From: Blastomussa wellsi
Lineage: Eukaryota; Cnidaria; Anthozoa; Scleractinia; Plerogyridae
Length of the DNA: 64,000 nucleotides
Assembly: GCA_947652115.1 (NCBI GenBank)
Contig: OX393567.1
Coordinates: forward strand, 17,231,674 to 17,295,673
Reading direction: 5' to 3'
Shown: in pieces, positions 33,203-44,279 of the stretch
Position numbering within the stretch: the first letter of the stretch is position 1
How the letters are laid out: each line of letters opens with the position of its first letter
Notes under the pieces: generated by a model
Told to the model about the DNA's origin: nothing
Database searches by the model: none
The model's input: the letters and a program-made list of their open reading frames with translations, nothing else
Position numbers and translations under genes: made by a program

Positions 33203-36200
33203 ATGGCTAATAAACCGCCAGATTCGACACCTGAAACAAATAAGAAAGGGGAATTTGTCCGCCAGCCGTCTAAGTTTCGTAACTGGGTGACAGCCGATGG
33301 ATCTAGCGGCTTTCCAGCCGAACCAAATCGATATCATTTGTACGTTTCGCTTGCCTGCCCCTGGGCTCACCGTGCTCTTGCAACGCGGAAGCTCAAAGGC
33401 TTGGAAGATGTCATTTCTTTCACCGTTGTTGACTGGTTCCTTGGTCCCGAAGGATGGACGTTTACAGACAGCAAGCCGAAATGTACCCTGGACACGATAA
33501 ATGGTTGTCGAACGCTGAGAGAGGTGTATCAAATCGCTGAACCAGGGTATTCTGGCAGGGTCACGGTACCAGTTTTGTGGGATAAACAGAAGAAGATGGT
33601 CGTAAGCAGCGAATCTAGTGAGATTCTCCGCATGTTGAACAAGGAGTTTAATGCCTTTTGTGCCACAGAAGAGCACAAGAAACTGGATTTGTATCCAGCT
33701 CACCTGCAGGAAAAGATCGACGAGCTCAATGGGTGGATATATCCGTGAGTATAAAAATATGTAATTTCTATATTATTCTATGTCTTCTATTATTCATGAA
33801 AACCAATATCTTCTTGTCTGATGCTTGGCATTTTTCTGAGGATTATTTTTTCCAAAGTGCATATTGGGCAGGAATGTTTTTTTTAATTTTTTGTGTATGT
33901 GGAAGGGGGGGGGGGGGGGGGGAGGTGGTAGTGTGCTTTTTTCCAATTTTTTGCATTGCATGATTTTCCCTCTGTTTTTGTTGTGTCTGCACCTGTTTTG
34001 CTAATTACCCAACCCCATCCCTCTAAAAGAACTAATGGTGATCCTCCTGTGTTGCTTGTGTCATTTTTCTTGCATTCCCATTGTTGCATAATTATATGAA
34101 GTGTAACATACAATGTACGATATATGATACTCAGCTGTGAATCATAAGGTATTAAAACAGGTGATTAAAAGCACTCTTTCATTTACACACTGCTTTGAAT
34201 GTAGATATGTCTGTTCTCTATCCAATATTGTTATAATAAACGTACAAAATAAAAAAAAAACATAAAAAAGCTTTTTCTGGGACAGTTCACTGAAAAATGA
34301 AAAATAAAAATAGTAGCAGCAGAGCACGAATCTAAAACATGACGACCATGTTTAGACACTCATCTAAACACACCCATCAACCAATGAGAGTGCATGGTCC
34401 TTAAAAATTGCCAAAATTCTCACATTTCAGAGATCATATCTTTTTTCGGCAGTGTCACCCCGGAAAGAGTCATTGTGTTGTGGTTTTGGGGACAATGCTG
34501 TCTCTCTTCACCCAGGAGTACATAAGGGTGTCAGTGAATTGCTGGGTTAACCTGACAGATTGCTGGGGGGTAACCTATGAGGTACTAGCATCCCCTTCCA
34601 GGGCGAGTAGATAATATTCCTAACCATTTTATCTAATATCAGTCATCTCGTGTTTATTGTGAGGGAACTTAAGCTTACAAGCCCCGTGGTTTTTTATTAG
34701 GTTCCCTTGCCATTTTGCTTTCCACCTTAACATATTATACTGTAGTTTTGTATTTTCATCGTTATCTGTATATTGAGTTGTTTTTATTTATTAATCATTG
34801 TATTATAATTCTATTTTTGGCAAATCAAAATAAATAAATAAATAAATGCTACATGAACCAGAGTTAAGCTGTGCCCTGTCTCCCGTGTTGAACTTTGCAA
34901 TAGCAAAGTGACAAAAATGGTCACATCACAGGTTTTCAGTGCAATGCTTTGCTGTTTTTGCAAGACAGTTTGAATCCTATCTTTGATATAATCTAGAATG
35001 CTCAACAATGGTGTTTACCGTGCAGGATTTGCCACAACTCAGGAGGCGTATGATGCTGCAGTAAAAGAAGTTTTTGATGGCCTTGATAAGGTGATAATAC
35101 TATTTATCTTAATTCCGTAGCTAAACTGTGTCACACATGTAACAGTGGTCTTTAAAGGAGCTCAGTCGTGGATGATACATGTTGAAAAGCTTAGCTAAAC
35201 ATTTCAAATTTGTCAATTGCAATCTTCTCAATCTCCTTATTTGAGGCCATCCTTGTTTCTTCTCAGTTTATTGTTTCCCTGGGCTGCAAATAACAGTCAG
35301 CCATTGGACAATGGCCAACCAAAGTTTGCCAATGCCTGTTGAAATCCCTTCTGTGGTCAGACAGATTATTTGGACAATTTTTATTTTGCCTTTCAGTGCA
35401 AACACCAATATTTTCCATTGACAATGCATTATCAAGCAGATCAAGCAGTACCATAATAGGCCATTTAGGAGTTCCCTTTTCCCTCTGATTGAAAATGAGT
35501 CTAAGTGCGAGACTATTCATATGGAAATGAGCTCGTTTTGCATGAGAATGAAAATGCAGGTAAAACACATTTTCATATGAATGGTTTCGCTTTTGTCTGA
35601 TCAAAATGGTAACTTAGTTGGAGATGTGTCCATTCACAGGAAAAACAGTTGCAGACCTGGTTACCTCTTTGGTGCTTTTTCCACCTTGGTAAACTCTTAT
35701 TGCAAGGTTTCCTTTGATTTTAAGGCAATACATTACCAAAGTTGACTTCATTTATAGTGACTAAGTGCAATTAAAATTCGACGCCTTTTTTATGCTGTAC
35801 TTGAAACTGAATATAGTAAAATAGTATATAAATCCTATACTGCACAATCAGCAAGGTAACAAGCATTTTATACTGAAGAAGGGCTAAGCAAGAAATGTTT
35901 CTGATTTAAACCTTTTTGACACTTCAAGGAAGTTAGGTTATGATATACCTTGTTATAGTGGAGGTGGAAGGAGAGATAGCCCAGGGAATCTGAAATGCAT
36001 GGGAAAACAGACAGGGAACTCACGGTGAAGCGTACAAAAAAACAAAATGGGGAACAGACAGGGAACTCGATCAGTGCAGTGTACAAGGAAGCACATAGGG
36101 GAACAGAGAGGGAACACATGGTGCAATGCATGAGGAATGTATTACGCAGAAATAAAGCCAAGAGCTTGTTTTAATTATTTTTAAGTTTATTTTTACAGGG

Positions 36201-39200
36201 GAATCTGAATGGCCTTCTTCCTGTATCCTTTACTTCTGGTTCCTGCCCCATCTTTAGTAGTTTCCACCTCCTGTTTTTTTTTATTGCAAAATATTACAAT
36301 TTTTCAATGCATTTTCCATATTTCTCCTAGATCCTGCCACCCCTAGATTTATATCCCTCTTTTTGCCCTCTATCTCATATAGTTCCCACCATCTTTTCTT
36401 CCTGGTTCCTTGGTTCCTATCCCCTGTCATCTTGCATTCCAGGCCACTTATCCCATTTTGTCATTTTTTTCTTACACTAGCTGATGTTGACCTCAGAAAT
36501 TCTCTTCAGTTGCAGTAGTCATAGGAAGTTTTGAGGCTGGGGGTACTCCCTTAAGTGGATTATATAGGGAGGCTCCACCTGATGGCAAATGCTGGGCAAT
36601 CTCGGGCAACCAGCCCTTTATTTTCCCTGAAAACTGATTGCCTGAATGAAGTTTTAGTTGTCTCAGGCAACCAGGCAACTGCTAATTTTGATCACTGGTA
36701 CCTTTATTCAGCCTGAAGGTGTATTAAAGTGTGGGATTTCACAAGTTGGAGTATACAAAAGGCTAGGGTAACTGTTAAAAATGGTATAAATGGGTAAGGA
36801 TTATGAACAGGGTGTCCCCTTCAAATTTGGTCCTTCTGAAGTCTTTCACCCATTGACTGCTGGAGATTTTTGAAAAAAAAACATGGTTTTAGACGTTTTG
36901 AACATTTCATAGTCAGTTATAGGCTAAATCCAAATCCAAAATGCATTAGCAAAATATACCGTAGGCATGCCACATTTTCACTAGAATTGCATTTAATGAC
37001 ATTTTAGCTCAGAAAGTGACCCACCTCTTTAAGCTTTTCGTTTTCTTTCTTTTTTTTTTTCGTTTTTCCTTTCTCCCGTTTTTGTGTCGTTTTGATGCCT
37101 TGGTTGGCCCTTTATTGCCAAGAAAGCATCAACGAGACAGGAAATACTTACTATGGAGTTGCCAAGGGTAGGTGAGAGAATATTTCAAGCACCATTAACC
37201 CAATCGATATCATTTGGGTATCGTTGGAAAGCTCTTTCCCTCCTACAGAACTGGGGTAAAAGAGATTCCTAGTTTGGTCAAAGCTGATGACGTCAGAAGT
37301 GGAACAAAGATCAACGTCCGTCACAGCCGGTATAGGAGTCAATGGGTTAAACAAGAAATGAATAGTTCCATCCTCACTTTGCCCTCCTCCACTTTAAATT
37401 AAGAAAAGCTATTGCATGACCATTGAAAAATGGACTCCAATTTTCTGGAAATATAAAACTATGAGCACTTTAACACAGCTTTTTTAATATGTTGATATAA
37501 TAGTTACATATTTTATTGTCTTGCAGGTAGAAGCTGTCTTGTCTAAATCACGTTTCTTGACTGGTGACACCATCACAGAAGCTGACATCCGTCTCTTCAC
37601 CACCCTCATCAGATTTGACATGGTTTATGCTGGACATTTCAAGGTACTGAGAAATCACCAAGGTCAATAAAAGAGACAAGAGTTTGCTCCACTCGGATTA
37701 GGAGTTAAGGAGGCTCTAAAGAGTTTCTTTTATGCAGTCCATATTGCATGTGAAACTGAAGATTAAAAGTTTGTGGTCCTAACTTCGTGTGCAGTTAATT
37801 CAGATATCCTTGTGAGGCTTTTGTTGAACTGTCCTTAAGTACTGTTTATGAGATTGTGTCTGTTGCCATGGTAACTACAAACCTTTTCTAAGGGTCCAAT
37901 CAATTTATTTACGATTTCCAAACCTTATCATATTCTTCAATTTCTCCATGAATTTAAGAAAAAATGTATTGTGGAACTCAAATTATACGTTATAAATACT
38001 ACTGTACGCTTTCCTGTTAATGTACATCTCTCCTAGGTGGACACTGTGTGGCTGCAAGGATGTCTGGCCACCCACTAGAGGCTTGACTGGGTTTTACATA
38101 TTTTTGTGAAAGGGTGTATTAGGTACTTGAATTGACTTTAAAGCGACCTAACAGGTGTTGAAGACAAGACATTCAAATTTCTTTGGGCTTGCATGGATGT
38201 CAAAGCATAAATTTACTTCTTTACATGAACAGGGGGTTTTAGAAGAACTTGTGGCCTTCAGATGTGAAGCATTTCATAACACTGTGAGCAATAGGCCATT
38301 TCCGAGTTCCCTTGGGCCTCTATTTCAAAGCGAGTCTAAGTGCGAAAGTTTTGTGATGGTAATTAGTTCTGCTTTTCATATGAATGAAAACTCATTTTAA
38401 TTACAAAGACTTTGCACTTATAGACTCGCCTTGAAATAGAGGCTCAAGCGAACTCGGAAATGGCCTATTAGAAGCATCTTTTCAGGGAGTTTATTAATTA
38501 AGGGCCAGGCACCGGCAAATTTACCAGTTGTGAACGAGAGACTTAGCCATGACTGCCCGGCTGTTTTCAAAAAGACTAAAAACGCCCGGCTGAAAAACTC
38601 TACTGGCTTCCTGCACAAAAACTTAATGAAACCCCTCTCTTTTTCCATTCTGATTTTATTTTACTTGCAGTGTAACAAAAAGCGCATTATTGACTGTCCA
38701 AACATGTGGGGATATCTTCGGGATCTGTACCAGACAGATGGCATTGCTGAAACAGTGGATCCTGAACACATTCAAAAGCATTATCAGGTGTGTTTGCACA
38801 CATTATAGTGAATATTTAATTTCCCATAATAATCACAGCGTTATGAATTTAGTATGTAGGTATGGTGACCTAATGATTACCGCTCTAGACTCAAGATGGA
38901 GCAATCTATGTTCAAACCCTGGTTGTGGTCACTGGTTTGTGTTCTGTAGGGGAAGGTGCTTTCTGTATACCTCTCGCACCTGCAGGTTGAAAATTTCGAT
39001 TCCACTTCTGTTCACGCCTATACTACAGACCAATCTGTTACACCTTGAAAATTTTGAGGCATTACAGCCTCAACTGAAAAAAAATGTGTAAACTAGAAGC
39101 AATGCACAAAAAGAAAACTACAATACAGGCTTCCCCTGAATTCTTTGATGTTAGAAGAAAAAAGTACTTGATGATTGGTTTTGCTTGATGAAGCACATCT

Positions 39201-39643
39201 TTGGAATGGAACCAGGTAATCAGAATGTCCTCAAGAGTCTTTGTATAACTTTGGATGTATTTTTGGTTGGATCATCATTGAAAATCCTGCTAAAAATCTT
39301 GTGCCTTTGACTCGGAAAAAGTTGACTCTATAATTTATCTATGGCAGGTGCCTTTCTCCACCCAAGGATTTAAATGGGTTTTGGCAATTTAAATATGTGG
39401 GTAACTGTGCAATGGATCAGTTCTGTGACATAGGCTATGGAATGTGTCCCGCACAAAAATCCTATTTCTTAGGCAATATATTAAAACTGTTAATACTTAG
39501 TTACAGAAAAAGAAAATACTTTCAACTTACTAGATCTTTGTTTAAAAATTTCATTGCAGCAAAGTCACGTTAAGGTTAACCCATATGGTATTGTGGCTAT
39601 TGGCCCAGACTTGGACTTCAACAAGCCTCATGGCCGAGAGTAA
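33203..39643 (+). CDS. Glutathionyl-hydroquinone reductase, Xi-class GST (paralogue 2)
   Basis: Exons 33203-33744, 34997-35090, 37527-37643, 38671-38787 and 39560-39643 have exactly the same lengths and phases as paralogue 1 and encode 317 residues. The catalytic SLACPWAHR motif has Cys at residue 52. Exon 4 encodes the conserved [12 protein letters not shown] segment. Differences are scattered substitutions, for example near the N-terminus (STPETNKK against WSTAINKK). Expected to be a cytosolic GSH-dependent reductase of glutathionyl-hydroquinones. Introns are shorter than in paralogue 1 because they lack the big insertions. Both copies look functional. Confidence 0.9.
34480..34860 (+). mobile_element. 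SINE piece followed by LINE-like AATA tail
   Basis: 34490-34625 carries the SINE middle and tail (CTCTCTTCACCCAGGAGTA, TACTAGCATCCCCTTCCAGG). 34830-34846 is an AATA tandem preceded by T-rich 3'-UTR-like sequence, as at the ends of CR1/L2 LINEs. In intron 1 of paralogue 2. Confidence 0.45.
35455..35590. repeat. Partial copy of the 38290 foldback family
   Basis: ATAGGCCATTTAGGAGTTCC, AATGAGTCTAAGTGCGAGAC and CATATGAATG blocks match the left half of 38290-38469. Confidence 0.5.
35950..36140. repeat. Degenerate tandem repeat
   Basis: About three diverged units contain GGGGAACAGACAGGGAACTC followed by an AGTGTACAAGGAAGCA-type segment. Non-coding, in intron 2 of paralogue 2. Confidence 0.45.
36849..37346. 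mobile_element. piggyBac-like MITE
   Basis: The ends CCCATTGACTGCTGGAG and (other strand) CCCATTGACTCCTATACC are flanked by TTCA at 36845-36848 and TTAA at 37347-37350, an imperfect TTAA-type duplication. It matches both halves of the element split by the Gypsy insertion (56410-56582 and 61397-61842). No transposase. Confidence 0.7.
38290..38469. repeat. Foldback MITE in intron 3 of paralogue 2
   Basis: AATAGGCCATTTCCGAGTTC at the left end is complementary to GAACTCGGAAATGGCCTATT at the right end. The arms continue through CCTCTATTTCAA.GCGAGTCTA. Confidence 0.85.
38860..38975 (+). mobile_element. SINE head fragment in intron 4 of paralogue 2
   Basis: A tRNA-like GGTGACCTAATGATTACCG start and a box-B-like GTTCAAACCCTGG are followed by GTGTTCTGTAGGGGAAGGTG. 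Diverged. Confidence 0.45.
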
Positions 39644-40004
39644 AGCTCTAATCGTTTGTTTCTAACTTCAGGTCATCAAAAAATAGTTTTTCTGACCAAT
39701 TAGGTATAGTTATTGAATATTATTAGCCAGCAACTTTGGTTTATATGAGAGACTGACATCCCCTACTCCTATAGTCACTGAACGTAAATGCTAGAGAAAA
39801 GGCAATCAAACTTTCTGAATTATGTTTTGTACATTGTACTCATTGAAGTGCAAGGTTGTGGGGGTACAGGCTGTGTCATATTTACCGTAGTCTATTTGAT
39901 ACTTACAGAAGAGAAAAAAATGTTTTCAACTTACTAGATCTTTATTTAATATAATTTACAGAAGAGAAAAAAATGTTTTCAACTTAGTAGATCTTTGTTT
40001 AAAA

Positions 40005-40092
40005 ATTTCATTGCAAAATCAAAGTCACATGAAGAATAACTCATTTAGTGTTGTGGCTGTCGGCCCAGATTTGGTCTTCAGCAAGCCTTATT
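40005..40092 (+). pseudogene. Decayed duplicate of reductase exon 5
   Basis: Aligns with 39540-39625, including intron sequence before the exon (GATCTTTGTTTAAAAATTTC) and the coding words around AAAGTCACATGAAG and GTTGTGGCTGTCGGCCCAGA. The acceptor AG is lost (TTGCAAAATC) and the frame is spoiled. A short tandem duplication of the intron segment also lies at 39900-40000. Confidence 0.7.
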
Positions 40093-40277
40093 ATTGTTTG
40101 TTTCCAACTTCACATTGTCAAAACTAATTTTTTTACCAACTAGTTAAGTGGCACCCAACTGTCAGGTGCTTTAGTTTGTGTAAGTTTCGTTTTCTATAAA
40201 TAAAATTTTGTTGTTTTTGTACAATTATTGGATATGAAAGTACATTACTTGCAAAGATTTTTTTACCTTTTTACACA

Positions 40278-40509
40278 TTACAGTCTTTCCCGTAAAACTG
40301 TGAACACCAGAAAAAATTTCTGGAATGTTTATTGTGTATTGACCAATCGCAGCAAAGTTCAGGACACGCGAACAAACCTCAAAATCACAAACTAATTACC
40401 GTTGCTGTTTGCAGTTTAGTTTTCTCACACCTGATTTGCTTTTTCTTTGTAACACAATAACATTCCATAAACACTTTTGGTGTTCACGGTTTTACGGGAA
40501 AGACTGTAA
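40278..40509. repeat. TIR MITE downstream of paralogue 2
   Basis: TTACAGTCTTTCCCGTAAAA at the left and TTTTACGGGAAAGACTGTAA at the right are perfect complements. The arms continue with CTGTGAACACCA/TGGTGTTCACGG. Confidence 0.85.
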
Positions 40510-40514
40510 GCGTT

Positions 40515-41390
40515 ATTCACTGTCTCTCACACTGCTGCTGTATATATGCTACTCTTCATATGGTTATTCTGTCAACTTTCTAGAGCTTTCTGGAAAAAAA
40601 TTTCTAGCTGGTTATGTGAATGCGGTATTGAATTGCTTCCTGATCTAACCGATTGAGTTAATATTATGTTTGGTTTATTTGATATCGATAACCACTTTAT
40701 GCTTTTGAATCATATCGTGTTAATAGCAAAGCAGACCATCTTTTTCTGAAGACGGAAATCTATTGCTCCGAGCCTCACTATCTTCCTCGCATACCTTAAA
40801 AAGACTTTTAGAATAGAAGAATACCTTGCTAAAGAAAAGAACAAATTAAATCTGCACCTCGAGAAATGGGGAAAACTCTTACAAACACGTTGTTGAATCT
40901 AGGGTTCAAATTATCTTTGTGAAGCCTTCGCCTCATCCTTTTCTTATTAATTTATTTACTTAATGCATGTATCTTATCATTTTTTTATTAATTTTCATTT
41001 ATTTTAATGCTGTTGTAATTTAATTCCAAAAATCTGTAAAACTGAAAACACAATAAAATACAAAAAAAAACTCTTCATATGGGGATGTTCTGTCCCTTTT
41101 AGAACTGGTGTGTTTGTTTATGAAGGGGACCTGGATGCTCATGCTTAGTGGTGCAAACTACGGTACTGATTTTTGGTCCCATTTAGCTGGTGTTCAGGAC
41201 AAATTATCAACTATTTTTTAAAGTCTACAGGGTCTCATTTAGGGTGTAAACAAATCATACCGTACACTGACCAAAGCATTTTCTTGATTGATCAATATTC
41301 AGATGCCATGAACTGAAAGTAAATATTTTCCTTCATTCAGTCGATTACTGTAATTTTGGACCAGAATTTTTGAAACCTTCAACCAATTTT
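40515..41390. other. Intergenic, AT-rich
   Basis: 40960-41070 has a T-rich stretch ending in AATAAAATAC and an A-run, like a degraded retrotransposon 3' end. No gene. Confidence 0.4.
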
Positions 41391-41755
41391 TAGTGGTTCT
41401 TACTTTCATGACGTGACAATACGCTCTCGATTTCCACGACGAACTCCAAGATTCTCTCGCTAAGCTTTCCTGCGTCGGCAATTTCTTCTTCAATCTCCTC
41501 ATCCTTTTCCAAGGAGTCCAAAATTGCTTCGACCAAGTTGCGTATGATTTCCATACGATCACGAAGTGAAATCTTGATTTGTTTCAATTTTTTTTTTCTT
41601 GTGAGGACTCGAAATCTTTGATCATTTGCTCCGCGTCTCCCATCAACTTTGTGGCGTACAAGCGATGCCCTTGACGCAGGAAAGTTTAGCGAGAGAATCT
41701 TGGAGTTCGTCGTGGAAATCGAGAGCGTATTGTCACTTCATGAAAGTAAGAACTA
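41390..41755. repeat. Inverted duplication of a coiled-coil coding fragment
   Basis: 41396-41487 and 41674-41755 are inverted copies (GATTCTCTCGCTAA.CTTTCCTGCGTC and its complement). The antisense frame at 41390-41587 gives a 65-residue acidic heptad-like peptide with DAGKLSERILEFVVEIE. The inverted copy repeats this part. The parent gene is not identified, and a transposon ORF is possible. Confidence 0.45.
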
Positions 41756-42294
41756 GAGCTGGAATGGATCACCGAACCAAGGTTCATCTGAGTGCTGTCG
41801 AAGACGAAACCTTTTTCATGAAGAAACCGATTTCCCCACTTAAAATCATTTTTACAACAACCCCAACACACGCACAAATAGCTCTTGCACGCCTTGCGTG
41901 CCTTTGTTATGTTCTCAGGTAGCTGAAGCGGTTTTCACAAGATAAGAGTTTGTATGGTTTTGAGCAAAAAAAAGAAGCGAAATTACCCAATAAGTTTGAC
42001 GAAGCATAACACGGTGTTTTTTGCTATCATTACGACGTTTTCTTGAGGAATTTGTAGATATTTGCGTCTATTCGTAGGATATGTTTTAAATTTTGTTCTT
42101 GGGTCATCTGTACGGAGAGAATCTCGACAGCCGGAAATACGTCTGCGTTCGCAGGCTATCTGTAAGGTCACCTGTGGTTTTGTTATTGAATCGTATCCAG
42201 TTCCCCATCGTCCCCATCATCGCAACGCACGTATGTTTTCCTTCCAGTCCTTGTTTATTATTCTAACTTTTTCCTTTGACAACCAAAATCGAAA

Positions 42295-43437
42295 ATGAAG
42301 AATTCGAGAACAAGAGAGAAAGGATCCCGTCGAACAACCTGCGCCGTTGCCCTCATTCCGACCTTAATTGTGGTGGTCTTTCTCGTTGTGTGGAGACCGC
42401 TCTTGCTTCCATATTTTTTCAGATACGCGAAGTTGATTCTTTCAGAGTTTATGGTTGATAAGCAGAGGGTTAAGGATAACGAACTGGTCCTGGCTAGAAA
42501 AGAATGGAGGATGTATCAAATTGAAAGTCGGTATGGCAAGGACTGGTGCAGAGAGCGTGTTGAACCAAGAAGCGACGTCACATGGCTCACCGTAATGGTC
42601 AATGACGATTTTGTGGTTCCTTCGTTGGTTCTCGGCCACTCTATCCGTACATTTTCCTGCCAAAAGAACATGATTGCGTTTATTTCAGAAAGGGTGAGTA
42701 AGGGTGCACGGAAAGCGCTTCAGAGCGTAGGTTGGACAACTCGTTTGGTCGAAGAAATGGACTGTGACTGGCTGGATACCAAAGTGGGCGGTGACCGTAA
42801 CAGTGGGTGGTTTGGAAAGCCACTTCGAATACGAGGAACGCACACAAGGTTCCACGCATGGAATTACACACAGTTTTCCAGAATCATTTATGTTGATGCT
42901 GATTACATGTTGATGACAAGCATTGATCACCTGTTTGACATTCCAGATGACTTTGCTGCTGCCCCTTGCTCCAGACCAGGTGTGCTAGACCCATGCTTCA
43001 ATGCAGGACTCCTAGTTTTCAGACCTGACACCAACTACCACCGGGACATTATGAACCTTTGGTGGGAAACAACAAAGAGAGATACCTGTCCTAATGATCA
43101 AGTTCTGTTGTGGCATTATTTTGCTGATGCTGGTAACTGGAAAGCTCTGCCCTATGCATTTAACATCAGGCGCATTATTTACAGACCCCTGAACTCATTC
43201 CATTTTGCTTGCTGTCGTCCGCCTAAGCCGTGGTCTGCGGAGTGTAGACCAAGCAGAAAAGAAGCGAGTGATTTTGATGGACCGATTTTAATTCCTGAAG
43301 ATATGGTACTAATTTTCTGGAAGAATTTCTATGACTTGCTAACAAAGTATGACTTAGATGACTGGTGGAGATCTACAAAGTTCTTCCGGGCAGGTCAGGA
43401 GTTTGGGGTTGTGTCTTACGCTGATTGCAGGAAGTAG
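42295..43437 (+). CDS. Family-8 glycosyltransferase (glycogenin/PGSIP-like), type II membrane
   Basis: A single exon of 380 codons. A short basic N-terminus is followed by a membrane anchor at about residues 17-41 (VALIPTLIVVVFLVVW), indicating a Golgi type II enzyme. The catalytic domain starts with VTWLTVMVNDDFVVPSLVLG. The metal-binding DxD motif lies in IIYVDADYMLM near residue 200. CFNAGLLVFRP and CPNDQVLLWHYF match the nucleotide-sugar pocket of GT8 enzymes. Such enzymes add glucose, glucuronate or xylose to glycans. The acceptor cannot be told from sequence. The last third has many Cys and Trp and no known motif. The ATG at 42295 gives the full anchor, and no intron splits the gene. 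Confidence 0.8.
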   Translation: MKNSRTREKGSRRTTCAVALIPTLIVVVFLVVWRPLLLPYFFRYAKLILSEFMVDKQRVKDNELVLARKEWRMYQIESRYGKDWCRERVEPRSDVTWLTVMVNDDFVVPSLVLGHSIRTFSCQKNMIAFISERVSKGARKALQSVGWTTRLVEEMDCDWLDTKVGGDRNSGWFGKPLRIRGTHTRFHAWNYTQFSRIIYVDADYMLMTSIDHLFDIPDDFAAAPCSRPGVLDPCFNAGLLVFRPDTNYHRDIMNLWWETTKRDTCPNDQVLLWHYFADAGNWKALPYAFNIRRIIYRPLNSFHFACCRPPKPWSAECRPSRKEASDFDGPILIPEDMVLIFWKNFYDLLTKYDLDDWWRSTKFFRAGQEFGVVSYADCRK

Positions 43438-43569
43438 CTACTGAACTGGCATGTTTCATTGGTCCTAGACGGGATGGGAAGTTTACAAAGTTTATATAGA
43501 CATTACCCTTCCTGGATACTTCTTAGAAACATGTAGTTTTTATAAAAATAACGACACATTTGAAACTAC

Positions 43570-44275
43570 GTTTGCAAGACATGTTTCGGTCGTTCAACGA
43601 CCATCTTCAGTTGAAAGTAGAATTAATTTGAAGTTACATTTGAATTTATAATATAATGCTAAACAAAGATAACTAACAAGTGTGAAATAAATTGGGAACC
43701 TAACAAAATAGCCAAAAATAACAAAAGAATGTACAATAGTAACATGCTGATTAGAACGAGAGAGTTAAATTAACATGGTATAATTGCTTGTTTAAAGAAG
43801 GTTGCTCCCCGGAGATATGTAGCGCTTCTTTTATCTTGACCTGGAATTTTGTAGTCGCATGGTCTATAACTTTAAAACATTCAGTAGAGCAGGATTTGTG
43901 GCAAGCCTCAGATTGTTGAAGGTGTTGAAAGATATGTGAGGTCCTGTCCCTGTTTAGGTGTTCGCGAATGCGTGTCGAGAGGTGTCGGCTAGTTTTGCCG
44001 ACATAGCAAGAATTACAGCTTGCACAGGTAAACTTGTAGACCACATTCGAATGAAGGTCAACGGGCACAGGGTCCTTCACACTAAACATGTTACGAATCT
44101 TAAAGGAAGAAAAGGCTAGCTTAATATCAAGATTGTTACAATAACGTTTAACTAGTTTACGTAATCTATTTTGTGCTACAATTGAGAAGGGCCCAACATA
44201 AGGTAATTTGAAAAAATGTGTAGAATCAGAGGGAGGACTAGCAGATATGTTCGAAAGGGTCTGGGTTTTAGTTCA
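43570..44275 (-). mobile_element. Penelope-like element, 3' part
   Basis: Codes for the C-terminal GIY-YIG region, then ends in CTGAAGATGGTCG TTGAACGACC GAAAC, the stem-loop usual at 3' ends of Penelope-like retroelements. The RT domain is missing, so the copy is 5'-truncated. It lies directly downstream of the glycosyltransferase gene. Confidence 0.75.
43751..44269 (-). CDS. GIY-YIG endonuclease domain of Penelope-like element (partial)
   Basis: The frame is open from about 44269 to the stop at 43751 (173 codons). It contains HFFKLPYVGPFS and NRLRKLVKRY, typical of the RT-EN linker. A Cys-containing GIY-YIG core follows: VVYKFTCASCNSCYVGKT, with the catalytic Arg in TRIREH. The domain would nick target DNA for retrotransposition. 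No ATG is expected at this 5' edge because the element is truncated. Confidence 0.75.
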   Translation of the reverse strand, partial: KTQTLSNISASPPSDSTHFFKLPYVGPFSIVAQNRLRKLVKRYCNNLDIKLAFSSFKIRNMFSVKDPVPVDLHSNVVYKFTCASCNSCYVGKTSRHLSTRIREHLNRDRTSHIFQHLQQSEACHKSCSTECFKVIDHATTKFQVKIKEALHISGEQPSLNKQLYHVNLTLSF

Positions 44276-44279
44276 TCTT

